A stretch of 64,000 nucleotides of DNA from Novosphingobium sp. SG707. GTDB lineage: Bacteria > Pseudomonadota > Alphaproteobacteria > Sphingomonadales > Sphingomonadaceae. The DNA is taken from assembly GCF_012275515.1 (NCBI RefSeq), contig NZ_JAAZQL010000010.1:1-64000 (forward strand), written 5' to 3'. Positions 35,409 through 43,657 of the stretch are shown piece after piece. Under the pieces are notes generated by a model, which saw nothing but the letters and a program-made list of their open reading frames with translations, was not told where the DNA came from and ran no database searches. Each line of letters opens with the position of its first letter. The first letter of the stretch is position 1. Position numbers and translations under genes: made by a program.

Positions 35409-37712
35409 ATGCGTGTTGCCTGTCTGGGCGGCGGTCCCGCCGGTCTTTATTTTGCCATTTCGATGAAATTGCGCGATCCCTCGCACCAGATTGACGTTTT
35501 CGAACGCAATCGCGCGGGCGACACATTCGGCTGGGGCGTGGTCTTTTCCGATCAGACGGTCGAGAACCTGACCGCCAATGATCCCGTCAGCGCGGCCATC
35601 ATCGCGGATAATTTCGCCCATTGGGACGATATCACCGTGGCGATGGGCGATGCCGAGATCACCTCATCGGGCCATGGCTTTATCGGCATCGGGCGCAAAC
35701 GCCTGCTGCAAATCCTGACGGCGCGGGCGCTGGAACTGGGCGTCCGGGTGCATTTCGAAAGCGAATTTTCCGCTGATCTCTCGGCCTATGGCGATTATGA
35801 CCTGATCGTGGCGGCCGATGGCATCAACAGCGCGATCCGCACGCAGAACGAGGACAAATTCGGCGTCGATATTCAAACCCGCCGCAACAAGTTCTGCTGG
35901 CTGGGCACGACGCGCCTGTTCGACGCCTTTGCCTTCCTGTTCGAAAAGACCGAGCATGGCTGGGTCTGGGCCCATGCTTATAAGTTCGACGCCACCCATT
36001 CGACCTTCATCGTCGAATGCTCGCCCGAAACATGGGAAGGGCTGGGCCTCAACAAGATGGAGCAGGCCGAGAGCATCGCCTTTTGTGAAAAGCTGTTTGC
36101 CCGCCATCTCGACGGCCATGCGCTCATCACCAATGCGGGCCATTTGCGCGGCTCGGCGGCATGGATCAATTTCCGCCGCATCCTGTGCGAAAAATGGTCC
36201 TTCGACAATGTCGTGCTGCTGGGCGATGCGGCGCATACCGCGCATTTCTCGATCGGGTCCGGCACCAAACTGGCGCTGGAGGATGCGATCAAGCTGGCGC
36301 AGGTGCTCAGCCGCCCCGGCATGGCCGATCCGGCCAATCTGCGCGAGGCGCTAGCCGAATATGAGGCCGAACGCCATGTCGAGGTGCTCAAAATCCAGAA
36401 CAGCGCGCGCAATTCGACCGACTGGTTCGAGACGCTCGACCGCTATCTCGATTTCGACCTGCCGCAATTCGCCTATTCGCTGATGACCCGTTCGCAGCGC
36501 GTAGCCCATGAAAACCTGCGCCTGCGCGACAAGGCATGGCTGGAAAGCCTCGAACGCTGGTTCTGGGCGGGGAACGAAGGACGCAACACCCCGGTCCAGC
36601 CGATGTTCACGCCCTTTGCTCTGCGCGATCTGACGCTGGCCAATCGCGTGGTGGTGCCCCCGATGCTGACCTATTGCGCCGAGCCGGACGGCCATGCAAC
36701 CATGTTCCACGAGGTGCATTACGGCGCGCGTGCCTTGGGCGGGGCTGGCCTTGTCATCACCGAAATGCTGGCCGTCTCGCCCGAGGGCCGCGCCACCTCG
36801 GCCTGCCCCGGCCTGTGGGAGGACGGCCAGATCGACCGCTGGCGCGCGATCAACGCCTTTGCCCATCAGCACACCGCCACCAAGACCTGCGCCCAACTGG
36901 GCCATGCGGGCGCGCGGGCCTCGTGCCGTCCGGGCCATGAAGGCTATGACGTGCCGCTCGCCGATCCCTGGCCGATCCTCTCGGCCAGCGCGCAGCCATG
37001 GCGCGAGGGCGGCCTGACGCCCGACGCCCTGAGCGAGGCCGACATGGACCGCATCCTTGCCGACTTCACCGCCGCCGCGCGCCGCGCCGATGCCGCCGGT
37101 TTCGACATGATCGAGCTTCAGGCGGGCCATGGCTTCCTGCTCTCCAGCTTCATCACCCCGGTGATGAACCATCGCACGGACGCCTATGGCGGTTCGCTGG
37201 AAAACCGCCTGCGCTTCCCGCTGCGCGTGGCCGCCGCCATGCGCGCGGCTTGGCCCGCAGGCAAGCCGATGGCGGTGCGCATCTCGGCCAACGACTGGGT
37301 GGGCGCAGCGGGCGTGACCCCTGCCGAGGCTGTGGCCATTGCCGAAGCCTTCAAGGCCGTGGGCGTGGACATCATCGACGTATCGGCGGGGGAAACCGCG
37401 CCGCGCGCTCGCCCCACCTACGGCCGCATGTTCCAGACCCCCTTTGCCGACCAAATCCGCAACGAGGCCCATATGCCTACCATGGCCGTGGGCAACATCA
37501 CCCAGCCCGATCAGGTCAATTCGATCCTGATGGCGGGCCGCGCCGATCTGGTGGCGGTGGGGCGGCCCCATCTGGTCGATCCGTCATGGACGCTGCGCGC
37601 GGCGGCGCAGGCGGGCGAGGAAGGGCAATTCGTCCCCGCCCCCTATGCCCTTGGCCAGACGCAGGCGCGGCAACTGGCCGGGCAGGCCCGCGATACCGCA
37701 GCCCGCGCGTAA
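35409..37712 (+). CDS. Fused CoA-ester monooxygenase/reductase (2-aminobenzoyl-CoA or salicylyl-CoA 5-hydroxylase type)
   Basis: This 767-residue protein is two enzymes in one chain. Residues 1 to about 390 form a class A flavin monooxygenase (ACLGGGPAGLYFA; VLLGDAAHTAHFSIGSG). Residues from about 395 form an old-yellow-enzyme-like NADH:flavin reductase (PFALRDLTLANRVVVPPML; TDAYGGSLENRLRFPL; AVGRPHLVDP). This layout is known in 2-aminobenzoyl-CoA monooxygenase/reductase and in proteobacterial salicylyl-CoA 5-hydroxylases. Start at 35409 fits a GGAGGT site; 35406 is the alternative. Confidence 0.83.
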   Translation: MRVACLGGGPAGLYFAISMKLRDPSHQIDVFERNRAGDTFGWGVVFSDQTVENLTANDPVSAAIIADNFAHWDDITVAMGDAEITSSGHGFIGIGRKRLLQILTARALELGVRVHFESEFSADLSAYGDYDLIVAADGINSAIRTQNEDKFGVDIQTRRNKFCWLGTTRLFDAFAFLFEKTEHGWVWAHAYKFDATHSTFIVECSPETWEGLGLNKMEQAESIAFCEKLFARHLDGHALITNAGHLRGSAAWINFRRILCEKWSFDNVVLLGDAAHTAHFSIGSGTKLALEDAIKLAQVLSRPGMADPANLREALAEYEAERHVEVLKIQNSARNSTDWFETLDRYLDFDLPQFAYSLMTRSQRVAHENLRLRDKAWLESLERWFWAGNEGRNTPVQPMFTPFALRDLTLANRVVVPPMLTYCAEPDGHATMFHEVHYGARALGGAGLVITEMLAVSPEGRATSACPGLWEDGQIDRWRAINAFAHQHTATKTCAQLGHAGARASCRPGHEGYDVPLADPWPILSASAQPWREGGLTPDALSEADMDRILADFTAAARRADAAGFDMIELQAGHGFLLSSFITPVMNHRTDAYGGSLENRLRFPLRVAAAMRAAWPAGKPMAVRISANDWVGAAGVTPAEAVAIAEAFKAVGVDIIDVSAGETAPRARPTYGRMFQTPFADQIRNEAHMPTMAVGNITQPDQVNSILMAGRADLVAVGRPHLVDPSWTLRAAAQAGEEGQFVPAPYALGQTQARQLAGQARDTAARA

Positions 37713-37724
37713 AGGAGACGACGA

Positions 37725-38129
37725 ATGCCTTTCAACCTGACCCTGCCGGTGCGTTTTGCCGATGTCGATCCGGCCGGGATCGTCTTTTACCCGCGCTATT
37801 TCGAAATGCTCAACGCGCTGGTCGAGGATTGGTTCGCCACTTTGGGTTTCCCCTTCAAGCTGATCCATATGGAAGGCAAGATGGGCGTGCCCACGGTCCG
37901 GCTGGAGGTGGATTTCATGGCGCCCAGCGAGTTGGGCGAGAGCCTCGACCTGTCGCTGGAAGTGACGAAGCTGGGCAAGAGCAGTTGCCAGTTGGCGATC
38001 ACTTTTGCCTGCGAGGGACAGGTGCGGTTGAAGGCGCTGGTGGTGCTAGTGTGCATGGATCTGGACGCGCGGCGGGCCATGGCATGGCCCGAAAGCCTGC
38101 GCGAGGGCATGAACGCCTATCTCGCCTGA
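37725..38129 (+). CDS. Hotdog acyl-CoA thioesterase (4-hydroxybenzoyl-CoA thioesterase type)
   Basis: This 134-residue single hotdog domain carries the 4HBT active-site segment FADVDPAGIVFYPRYFEM (14-31). Such enzymes free hydroxybenzoates from CoA. It follows the CoA-ester monooxygenase by 12 bases with AAAGGAGACG before the ATG. It therefore probably hydrolyses the 5-hydroxylated aryl-CoA (gentisyl-CoA or 5-hydroxyanthraniloyl-CoA) to the free acid for ring cleavage. Confidence 0.85.
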   Translation: MPFNLTLPVRFADVDPAGIVFYPRYFEMLNALVEDWFATLGFPFKLIHMEGKMGVPTVRLEVDFMAPSELGESLDLSLEVTKLGKSSCQLAITFACEGQVRLKALVVLVCMDLDARRAMAWPESLREGMNAYLA

Positions 38130-38217
38130 ACGGGCTTGCCCCCCGGCTCCATGCCACCTAAACGCGAAATGACGGCTCGCCCCCACCGGGCGGGCCGTTT
38201 GCCATGATGAGGGTTTG

Positions 38218-38667
38218 ATGGACGACGGAGCGGAAAGGCGGCTGGAGCTGCGGGTGTGGATCCGCCTGCTCGATTGCGCCAAGCTGGTGGAAAAACAGCT
38301 GCGCCGCAATTTTCAGGACCAGTTCGATACCACCCTGCCCCGGTTTGATGTGCTGGCGGCGCTGGACCGTGCGCCCGACGGGCTGACCATGGGCGAGATT
38401 TCGCGCGCGCTGCTGGTGTCCAACGGCAATGTGACCTCGATCGTGCGGCAATTGAGCGAACAGGGCCTGATCGATTCCCGCCCCGACCCCAATGACCGCC
38501 GCGCCGCGATTGTCAGCATGACCGGGCCGGGCCGTGCCTATTTCAAGACGCTGGCCGATGCGCACAGCCGCTGGGTGCATGAGGCGCTGTCCTGTTTTCC
38601 CGCCGACCATCAGGCGCATCTGCTCGCCCTGCTCGATCAGCTCAAGACCTCGATCCGCGCGCAATAA
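38218..38667 (+). CDS. Second MarR-family transcriptional regulator
   Basis: This encodes 149 residues with MarR features: PRFDVLAALDRAPDGLTMGE, a recognition region SNGNVTSIVRQLSEQGLI, and the wing PDPNDRRAAIVSMTGPGR. It is distinct in sequence from the MarR at 34869. ATG at 38218 follows GAGGG; the TTG just before it is less likely. It may be cotranscribed with the thioesterase 88 bases upstream. Its stop overlaps the T-run of the opposite-strand terminator. Confidence 0.88.
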   Translation: MDDGAERRLELRVWIRLLDCAKLVEKQLRRNFQDQFDTTLPRFDVLAALDRAPDGLTMGEISRALLVSNGNVTSIVRQLSEQGLIDSRPDPNDRRAAIVSMTGPGRAYFKTLADAHSRWVHEALSCFPADHQAHLLALLDQLKTSIRAQ

Positions 38668-38696
38668 AAAAAGGGGGCCGTCTGCACGACCCCCCA
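38666..38696 (-). terminator. Rho-independent terminator of the dioxygenase-FAH operon
   Basis: A G/C-rich stem (GGGGG and CGT pairing with ACG and CCCCC, one mismatch, loop CTGC) occupies about 38673-38695. On the minus strand it is followed by TTTTTTT (38666-38672). It lies 22 bases beyond the FAH-family stop. Confidence 0.8.
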
Positions 38697-38718
38697 GTCG
38701 GGAGAGGAAATCTTTGCC

Positions 38719-39630
38719 TCAGCCCGCGACGACCGGATGGCGCAGCGTGCCGATGCCTTCGACCGTGGCCACGATGATGTCGCCCGGCCAGACCCATTCC
38801 TGCGGGTCCATGCCCGCACCAACGCCGGCGGGCGTGCCGGTGGCGATGATGTCGCCCGGCTCCAGCGTGATGCCCTGCGAAATGTCAGCCACCAGTTCAT
38901 CGACCTTGAAAAGCATATAGGCGGTATTGCTGCGCTGCTTTTCCACGCCATTGACGGTCAGCCACAGGTCAAGCGTCTGGGGATCGGGGATTTCATCGGC
39001 GGTGACAACGCAGGGGCCCATGGGCGCAAACGTGTCCTGACCTTTCGAGTAGATCCACTGGCCCGCACGGCGGCAATCGCGCGCGCTCATGTCGATGCAG
39101 ACGGTATAGCCGAACACATAGTTCAGCGCCGTTTCGCGCGAGACGCCCTTGGCCCGCGTGCCGATGATCGCGGCCAGTTCGACCTCCCAGTCAAGCTGCT
39201 GGGTGATGGCGGCATTATGGACGATGGCGTCATCCGGGCCGATCACGGACGTCGGCGGCTTGGAGAAGATCACCGGCTGACGCGGCAATTCGGGCGAGGT
39301 GTCGAGCGACTTGGCGCTTTCGGCCACGTGTTCGGTGTAATTCAGGCCAATACCGAAGATGTTCTTGCGCGGGCGCGGGATGGGGGCCAGCAATTTGACA
39401 TTGGCGGCGGGCTGGGCGGTGCCGATGGGAAAAACACCCTCGGCCTCGTTAATCAGCTTGCTGGTGATCGCCACGGCCTGCGGGCCAAGGTCGATGAATT
39501 CCAGCATGGTGGAGGGCAGCGGCACGCCGCATTCCTCGCCGAACAGTTCCAGATCGAGGACCAGATCCCCGACCAGAGCGCCAAGGCGCGCTTCGGCCTC
39601 GACGTGAGAACGATAGGTAACAAGACGCAT
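38719..39630 (-). CDS. Fumarylpyruvate hydrolase-like FAH-family protein
   Basis: This 303-residue fumarylacetoacetase-family protein has an N-terminal subdomain and the FAH core: GIGLNYTEHVAES, the metal-ligand block LDWEVELAAIIGTRAKGV, TVCIDMSARDCR and GDIIATGTPAGVG. It follows the gentisate-dioxygenase-like gene by 30 bases, matching fumarylpyruvate (or maleylpyruvate) hydrolase, which yields pyruvate plus fumarate or maleate. No maleylpyruvate isomerase is present, so direct hydrolysis or an amino analogue is possible. Confidence 0.82.
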   Translation of the reverse strand: MRLVTYRSHVEAEARLGALVGDLVLDLELFGEECGVPLPSTMLEFIDLGPQAVAITSKLINEAEGVFPIGTAQPAANVKLLAPIPRPRKNIFGIGLNYTEHVAESAKSLDTSPELPRQPVIFSKPPTSVIGPDDAIVHNAAITQQLDWEVELAAIIGTRAKGVSRETALNYVFGYTVCIDMSARDCRRAGQWIYSKGQDTFAPMGPCVVTADEIPDPQTLDLWLTVNGVEKQRSNTAYMLFKVDELVADISQGITLEPGDIIATGTPAGVGAGMDPQEWVWPGDIIVATVEGIGTLRHPVVAG

Positions 39631-39660
39631 GGGGGATTCCTCAGGCTAAGTGTCAGGAAT

Positions 39661-40785
39661 TCAGGCGAGAACGGGCTGGTGGCCGTGGTTTTCGCCAAAG
39701 GCTTCTTCGCGATAGATGCCCAAAGAGCGCATCACCGGCAGATCGTTGAAGGTGAACAGGCAGGCGTCATCCGTGTCGGACAGATTGACATGTTCATGCC
39801 AGCACCAGCTTGGCACGACGAAAATGTCGCGCTCCTGCCAATCGAAGCGCTGGCCATTGATGATCGAATAGCCGCGCCCCTTGGCGCATTGATAGACGAA
39901 GCTGCCAGTGTGGCGGTGGGCCTTGGTGTGCTGGCCCGCGCGCAGCATCTGCATCGAGGCACCGATGGTCGGCATCACCGGCCCGCCCGTATGCGGGTTC
40001 ACATATTCCATCAGCAGCCCGTCATAGGGCGAGCCTTCCGACACGGCGGCATAGCGCAGCAGCGCCTCATAGGTCGGCCCCCATTCATATTTGAGCAGCG
40101 GCGAATAGGGCCTGGCCCATTGCACCCCGGCGGGGCGCAGCGCCGAGCCCGCCCACATGCCCAGCGAGTCATTGACAGGGAAGGAAATCGCCTGCTGAAG
40201 CTCGGGGTGGACCTCGTAAAAATTGGCGTCCAGCGCGTTCATCAGCGGAATATCCAGCCCGTCCTGCCAAATGCAGACCGTGCCATCATCCGACACGCCA
40301 TGCTCATGCCATGTGCCATTGGGGGTCAGCACAAAGTCATTGGCGCCCAGCGTCATCTTGTGCCCGTCGACATTGGTGAAGGCGCCGCTGCCCTCCATGA
40401 TGAAGCGCAGCGCCGAGGCCGAATGACGGTGGCTGGACGCGCATTCGCCCGGCCCCATCACCTGAAGCCCGGAATAGAGCCAGCCCACGGCCGCCACCAC
40501 ATCGGCCCGCCCCGGATTTTCCAGATAGACCACGCGCCGTCCCGCCTGCTCGGGCGTCACCAGTTCGAGCGAGCGCAGCACGTCCTCGCGCAGGTCCTTG
40601 TACCGCCACAGATAGGGCACCGAAGTCGAGGCCGGTTCCCACGGCTCGATCTTGTTGGCCACCGTCCACAGCGCTCCTGTACCAAGCGATTGCAATCGCT
40701 GATAATAGGCGACAAGCTCGGGCGTATCGGCAACATTGGCGCGACCGATGATCTCTTCGCGGTACTGGTCATATGTGCTGGCCAT
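39661..40785 (-). CDS. Gentisate 1,2-dioxygenase-like bicupin
   Basis: This 374-residue bicupin has the family's iron site in the first cupin, SSHRHSASALRFIMEG (His119 and His121), and a second cupin HRHTGSFVYQCAKGRGYSI near the C-terminus. Gentisate-type dioxygenases cleave between the carboxyl and ortho hydroxyl (or amino) carbons; relatives act on 5-aminosalicylate and 5-hydroxyanthranilate-like substrates. AGGAG precedes ATG 40785. The promoter carries a MarR-like half site shared with the divergent nitrilase. Confidence 0.87.
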   Translation of the reverse strand: MASTYDQYREEIIGRANVADTPELVAYYQRLQSLGTGALWTVANKIEPWEPASTSVPYLWRYKDLREDVLRSLELVTPEQAGRRVVYLENPGRADVVAAVGWLYSGLQVMGPGECASSHRHSASALRFIMEGSGAFTNVDGHKMTLGANDFVLTPNGTWHEHGVSDDGTVCIWQDGLDIPLMNALDANFYEVHPELQQAISFPVNDSLGMWAGSALRPAGVQWARPYSPLLKYEWGPTYEALLRYAAVSEGSPYDGLLMEYVNPHTGGPVMPTIGASMQMLRAGQHTKAHRHTGSFVYQCAKGRGYSIINGQRFDWQERDIFVVPSWCWHEHVNLSDTDDACLFTFNDLPVMRSLGIYREEAFGENHGHQPVLA

Positions 40786-40825
40786 GGGCAGGCTCCTGAA
40801 GGGCGTTGGGCTGCGTGATAGTATA

Positions 40826-40862
40826 GGTTTAAAATATCTTGGCGAAACTGTCAAATGCAAGT
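40826..40862 (-). promoter_or_regulatory. Dioxygenase promoter with MarR-like half operator, site 3
   Basis: On the minus strand TTGACA (40854-40849) and TAAACC (40831-40826) are 17 bases apart, and the -10 region reads TTTTAAACCTA exactly as at the monooxygenase promoter. ACTTGCA-TT-TGA overlapping the -35 keeps one perfect arm of the 34823 palindrome but loses most of the other. Confidence 0.65.
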
Positions 40863-40924
40863 AAATTACCTTTCAGCCTCTCTCCGGCTTTCCCCTCTCA
40901 CTCGTGCAAAAGCTGAGGAAAATC

Positions 40925-41866
40925 ATGACGCAAGCCTTCACCGCCGCTGTCGTTCAGGCCGCATCCCTGCCCACCGACTCGATGGGCGCCGCCGCCAAGG
41001 CCGCAGGGCTGATTGCGCAGGCCAGCGCGAAAGGCGCGAAGATCATCGTGTTTCCCGAGGCATTTCTGGGCGGCTATCCCAAGGGCGCTTCCTTCGGCAC
41101 GCCGGTGGGCATGCGCAAACCTCAGGGACGCGAGGATTTCCGCGCCTATCATGAGGCCGCCATCGACCTGAACGGCCCCGAAGTCGCCACGATTGCCGAA
41201 GCCACGGCCGCCACCGGCGCCTTTGTCGTGATGGGCGTGATCGAGCGCGATGGGGCCACGGTCTATTGCACCGCGCTGTTCTTCGATGGCGAAAAGGGCC
41301 TGATTGCCAAGCATCGCAAGCTGATGCCGACGGGGGCGGAACGCCTGATCTGGGGCTTTGGCGATGGTTCGACCATGCCGGTGATCGACACGCCGCTGGG
41401 GCGGATCGGGGCTGTGATCTGCTGGGAAAACTATATGCCGATGCTGCGCATGGCGATGTATGACCAAGGCGTCACGCTCTATTGCGCCCCCACCGCCGAT
41501 GACCGCGACGGCTGGGCCAGCACGATGCGCCATATCGCGCTTGAGGGCCGCTGCTTCGTGCTTTCGGCGTGTCAGCATATCACGCGCGGGGCCTATCCCG
41601 CCGATTACGACTGCGCGCTGGGCGATGACCCGGAAATGGTGCTGATGCGCGGCGGGTCGATGATCGTCGATCCCCTGGGCAATGTGCTGGCCGGGCCGGA
41701 TTATGCGGGCGAGACGGTCCTTTATGCGCAGATCGATCCGGCCGAAGTGATCCGAGGCAAATATGATTTCGACGTGGCCGGTCATTACGCCCGCCCGGAT
41801 GTGTTTCAGTTGAAGGTCGATGTAGCCCCCAAGCGCCCCGTCGCGCGCATCGGAGACGAAGGCTGA
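40925..41866 (+). CDS. Nitrilase (arylacetonitrilase type)
   Basis: This 313-residue nitrilase has the full catalytic triad: Glu45 in FPEAFLGGYPKG, Lys132 in KHRKLMPT and Cys166 in CWENYMP. The CWENYMP context is characteristic of true nitrilases acting on aryl or indolyl nitriles rather than amidases. GAGGAAA precedes the ATG. It is divergent from the gentisate-dioxygenase-like gene across a shared operator region, suggesting a nitrile such as indole-3-acetonitrile or a benzonitrile feeds the pathway; this is inference. Confidence 0.87.
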   Translation: MTQAFTAAVVQAASLPTDSMGAAAKAAGLIAQASAKGAKIIVFPEAFLGGYPKGASFGTPVGMRKPQGREDFRAYHEAAIDLNGPEVATIAEATAATGAFVVMGVIERDGATVYCTALFFDGEKGLIAKHRKLMPTGAERLIWGFGDGSTMPVIDTPLGRIGAVICWENYMPMLRMAMYDQGVTLYCAPTADDRDGWASTMRHIALEGRCFVLSACQHITRGAYPADYDCALGDDPEMVLMRGGSMIVDPLGNVLAGPDYAGETVLYAQIDPAEVIRGKYDFDVAGHYARPDVFQLKVDVAPKRPVARIGDEG

Positions 41867-42480
41867 TGGAGTTCGACTTCTCGCAAGTGGCCGGGCCTGA
41901 CCGCTACAAGCTGATGGCCGCCTCGATCACCCCGCGCCCCATCGCGTGGATCACATCGCAATCGGCACAGGGCGCGCGCAATGCCGCGCCCTACAGCTTC
42001 TTCGCGATGATGAGCGCCGAGCCGCCGCTCCTCGCCATCGGGCTGATGCGCCGCCCGGACGGCACCTATAAGGACAGCGCGGCCAATATATTGGAAACGG
42101 GCGAATTTGTCGTCAACCTTGTGGCCGAGCATGATGCGGAGGCCATGAACCTGACCTGCATCGACGCGCCGCCGGGTGTGGATGAAATCGCGCTGGCGGG
42201 CATCGAAACCGCGCCCTCCACCGCCATCGCCCCGCCCCGCATCGCCACCGCGCCCGTCAGCATGGAATGCCGCCTGTATAACAGTATGGACGCAGGCCAA
42301 TCGACCATCGTGCTGGGCGAAGTGTTGCGCTTTCACATTCAGGACCGGTTTGTCGATGCGCAGAAATTGCATGTCGATACGCTGGCGATGAATCTCATCG
42401 CGCGTATGCATGGCGCAGGCTGGTACACGCGCAGCACCGACCTGCTGCAAATGACCCGCCCCAGTTGGGCGGATCGCTGA
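41866..42480 (+). CDS. Flavin reductase family protein (DIM6/NTAB, FMN-binding split barrel)
   Basis: This encodes 204 residues of the FMN-binding split-barrel type, with MAASITPRPIAWITS at the start and NAAPYSFFAMMSAEPPLLAIG. Members reduce FMN for two-component monooxygenases. Its ATG overlaps the nitrilase stop (TGATG). No separate flavin-dependent oxygenase lies in the window, so its partner may be elsewhere, or it may act directly on an aromatic intermediate. Confidence 0.83.
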   Translation: MEFDFSQVAGPDRYKLMAASITPRPIAWITSQSAQGARNAAPYSFFAMMSAEPPLLAIGLMRRPDGTYKDSAANILETGEFVVNLVAEHDAEAMNLTCIDAPPGVDEIALAGIETAPSTAIAPPRIATAPVSMECRLYNSMDAGQSTIVLGEVLRFHIQDRFVDAQKLHVDTLAMNLIARMHGAGWYTRSTDLLQMTRPSWADR

Positions 42481-42489
42481 AACGCGAAA

Positions 42490-42517
42490 GGCGGCGGCAT
42501 GAACCCATGCCGCCGCC
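42490..42517. terminator. Hairpin between convergent genes
   Basis: GGCGGCGGCATG and CATGCCGCCGCC form a perfect 12-base stem with a 4-base AACC loop. It lies between the convergent flavin reductase and hydrolase stops and probably ends transcription both ways, although neither strand has a T-run. Confidence 0.65.
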
Positions 42518-42531
42518 CGATCAACCCGCCA

Positions 42532-43494
42532 TCAACCCTTGATAAAGGCCAGAATATCGCGGTTCAGCACATCGGCATGGGTGGTCAACATACCGTGGGG
42601 ATAGCCGGGATAGATCTTGAGCGTGTTGTTGCGGATCAGCTTGGCCTGCAAATGGGCCGAGGCGGCCACCGGCACGATCTGGTCATCATCGCCATGCTGG
42701 ATCAGCACCGGCACGCTGATCGCCTTCAGATCCTCGGTCTGGTCGGTTTCGGAAAAGGCCTTGATGCTGTCATACTGGGCCTTGGCGCCGCCCATCATGC
42801 CCTGGCGCCACCAGTTCTGGCGGATCGCCTCATTCACGCTCTGGCCCGGGCGGTTGAAGCCGTAAAAGGGCACCGGCACATTCCAGAAGAAATCCGCCCG
42901 GTTGTCCACCAGCGCCTTGCGGAAGCCGTCGAACACCGACATCGGCAAGCCACCCGGATAGGCCGCGGTCTTGAGCATGATCGGCGGCACCGCGCCCACC
43001 AGCACCGCCTTGGCCACGCGCCCTTCGCCATAGCGCGCCACATAGGCCGCCACCACGCCGCCGCCGGTCGAATGGCCGATATGCACCGCATCATGCAGGT
43101 CCAGATGGCGCACCAGAACGGCGGTGTCGCGGGCATAGGTGTCCATGTCATTGCCGTCCATCGTCTGGCTGGAGCGGCCATGGCCGCGCCGGTCAAAAGC
43201 GATCACGCGAAAGCCCTGTTCGAGGAAGAACATCATCTGCGCATCCCAATCGTCCGCCGTCAGCGGCCAGCCGTGGTGGAAGACGATGGGCTGTCCGGTG
43301 CCCCAATCCTTGTAATAGAGCCGCGCGCCATCGGGCGTGGTCACATAGCCATCGCCAACGCGCGCGCTGTTGGCCGCCTTGGTCGGGACAGCGGCCAGCG
43401 TGGGGGTCTGGCTGACCAGCGCGGCGGTGCCGGCCACGGCGCCGACGGTGGTGAGCAGATGACGGCGGGAAAGATCCTGAGCAGCTTGGGTCAT
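42532..43494 (-). CDS. Tat-exported alpha/beta hydrolase, chloroperoxidase-like
   Basis: This 320-residue protein starts with a twin-arginine signal (SRRHLLTTVGAVAGTAALV, residues 9-27). The mature part is an alpha/beta hydrolase close to cofactor-free haloperoxidases: HGWPLTADDWDAQM, the Ser nucleophile in GHSTGGG, Asp in QHGDDDQIVP and His in YPHGM. Such proteins act as esterases or perhydrolases in the periplasm. It lies downstream of the pirin gene on the same strand, with a hairpin between them, so cotranscription is uncertain. Confidence 0.87.
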   Translation of the reverse strand: MTQAAQDLSRRHLLTTVGAVAGTAALVSQTPTLAAVPTKAANSARVGDGYVTTPDGARLYYKDWGTGQPIVFHHGWPLTADDWDAQMMFFLEQGFRVIAFDRRGHGRSSQTMDGNDMDTYARDTAVLVRHLDLHDAVHIGHSTGGGVVAAYVARYGEGRVAKAVLVGAVPPIMLKTAAYPGGLPMSVFDGFRKALVDNRADFFWNVPVPFYGFNRPGQSVNEAIRQNWWRQGMMGGAKAQYDSIKAFSETDQTEDLKAISVPVLIQHGDDDQIVPVAASAHLQAKLIRNNTLKIYPGYPHGMLTTHADVLNRDILAFIKG

Positions 43495-43624
43495 GATACA
43501 CCTCGGGGGAAGGAAGATGGAAAGGGAATGACGGGGAAAGTGACAGGCATGCCTCGCCCTCGCTTGGCGATCCGCATGCGATTTTGGATAATTCGGAGAT
43601 ATTCAGGCCGTGTTTCCGGCCAGT

Positions 43625-43648
43625 GGGGCGGGGCCGAAACCCCGCCCT
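43625..43648 (-). terminator. Hairpin downstream of the pirin gene
   Basis: GGGCGGGG and CCCCGCCC pair perfectly around CCGAAA, ten bases past the pirin stop. The stem is strong but lacks a following T-run, so it may attenuate rather than fully terminate. Confidence 0.5.
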
Positions 43649-43657
43649 GATCCGGCA

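Noticed and set aside
35409..37712. Two separate genes (monooxygenase and reductase) or a frameshift artefact
   Set aside because: The frame is continuous across the linker near residue 390 with no internal stop, and such fusions are known for this enzyme type.
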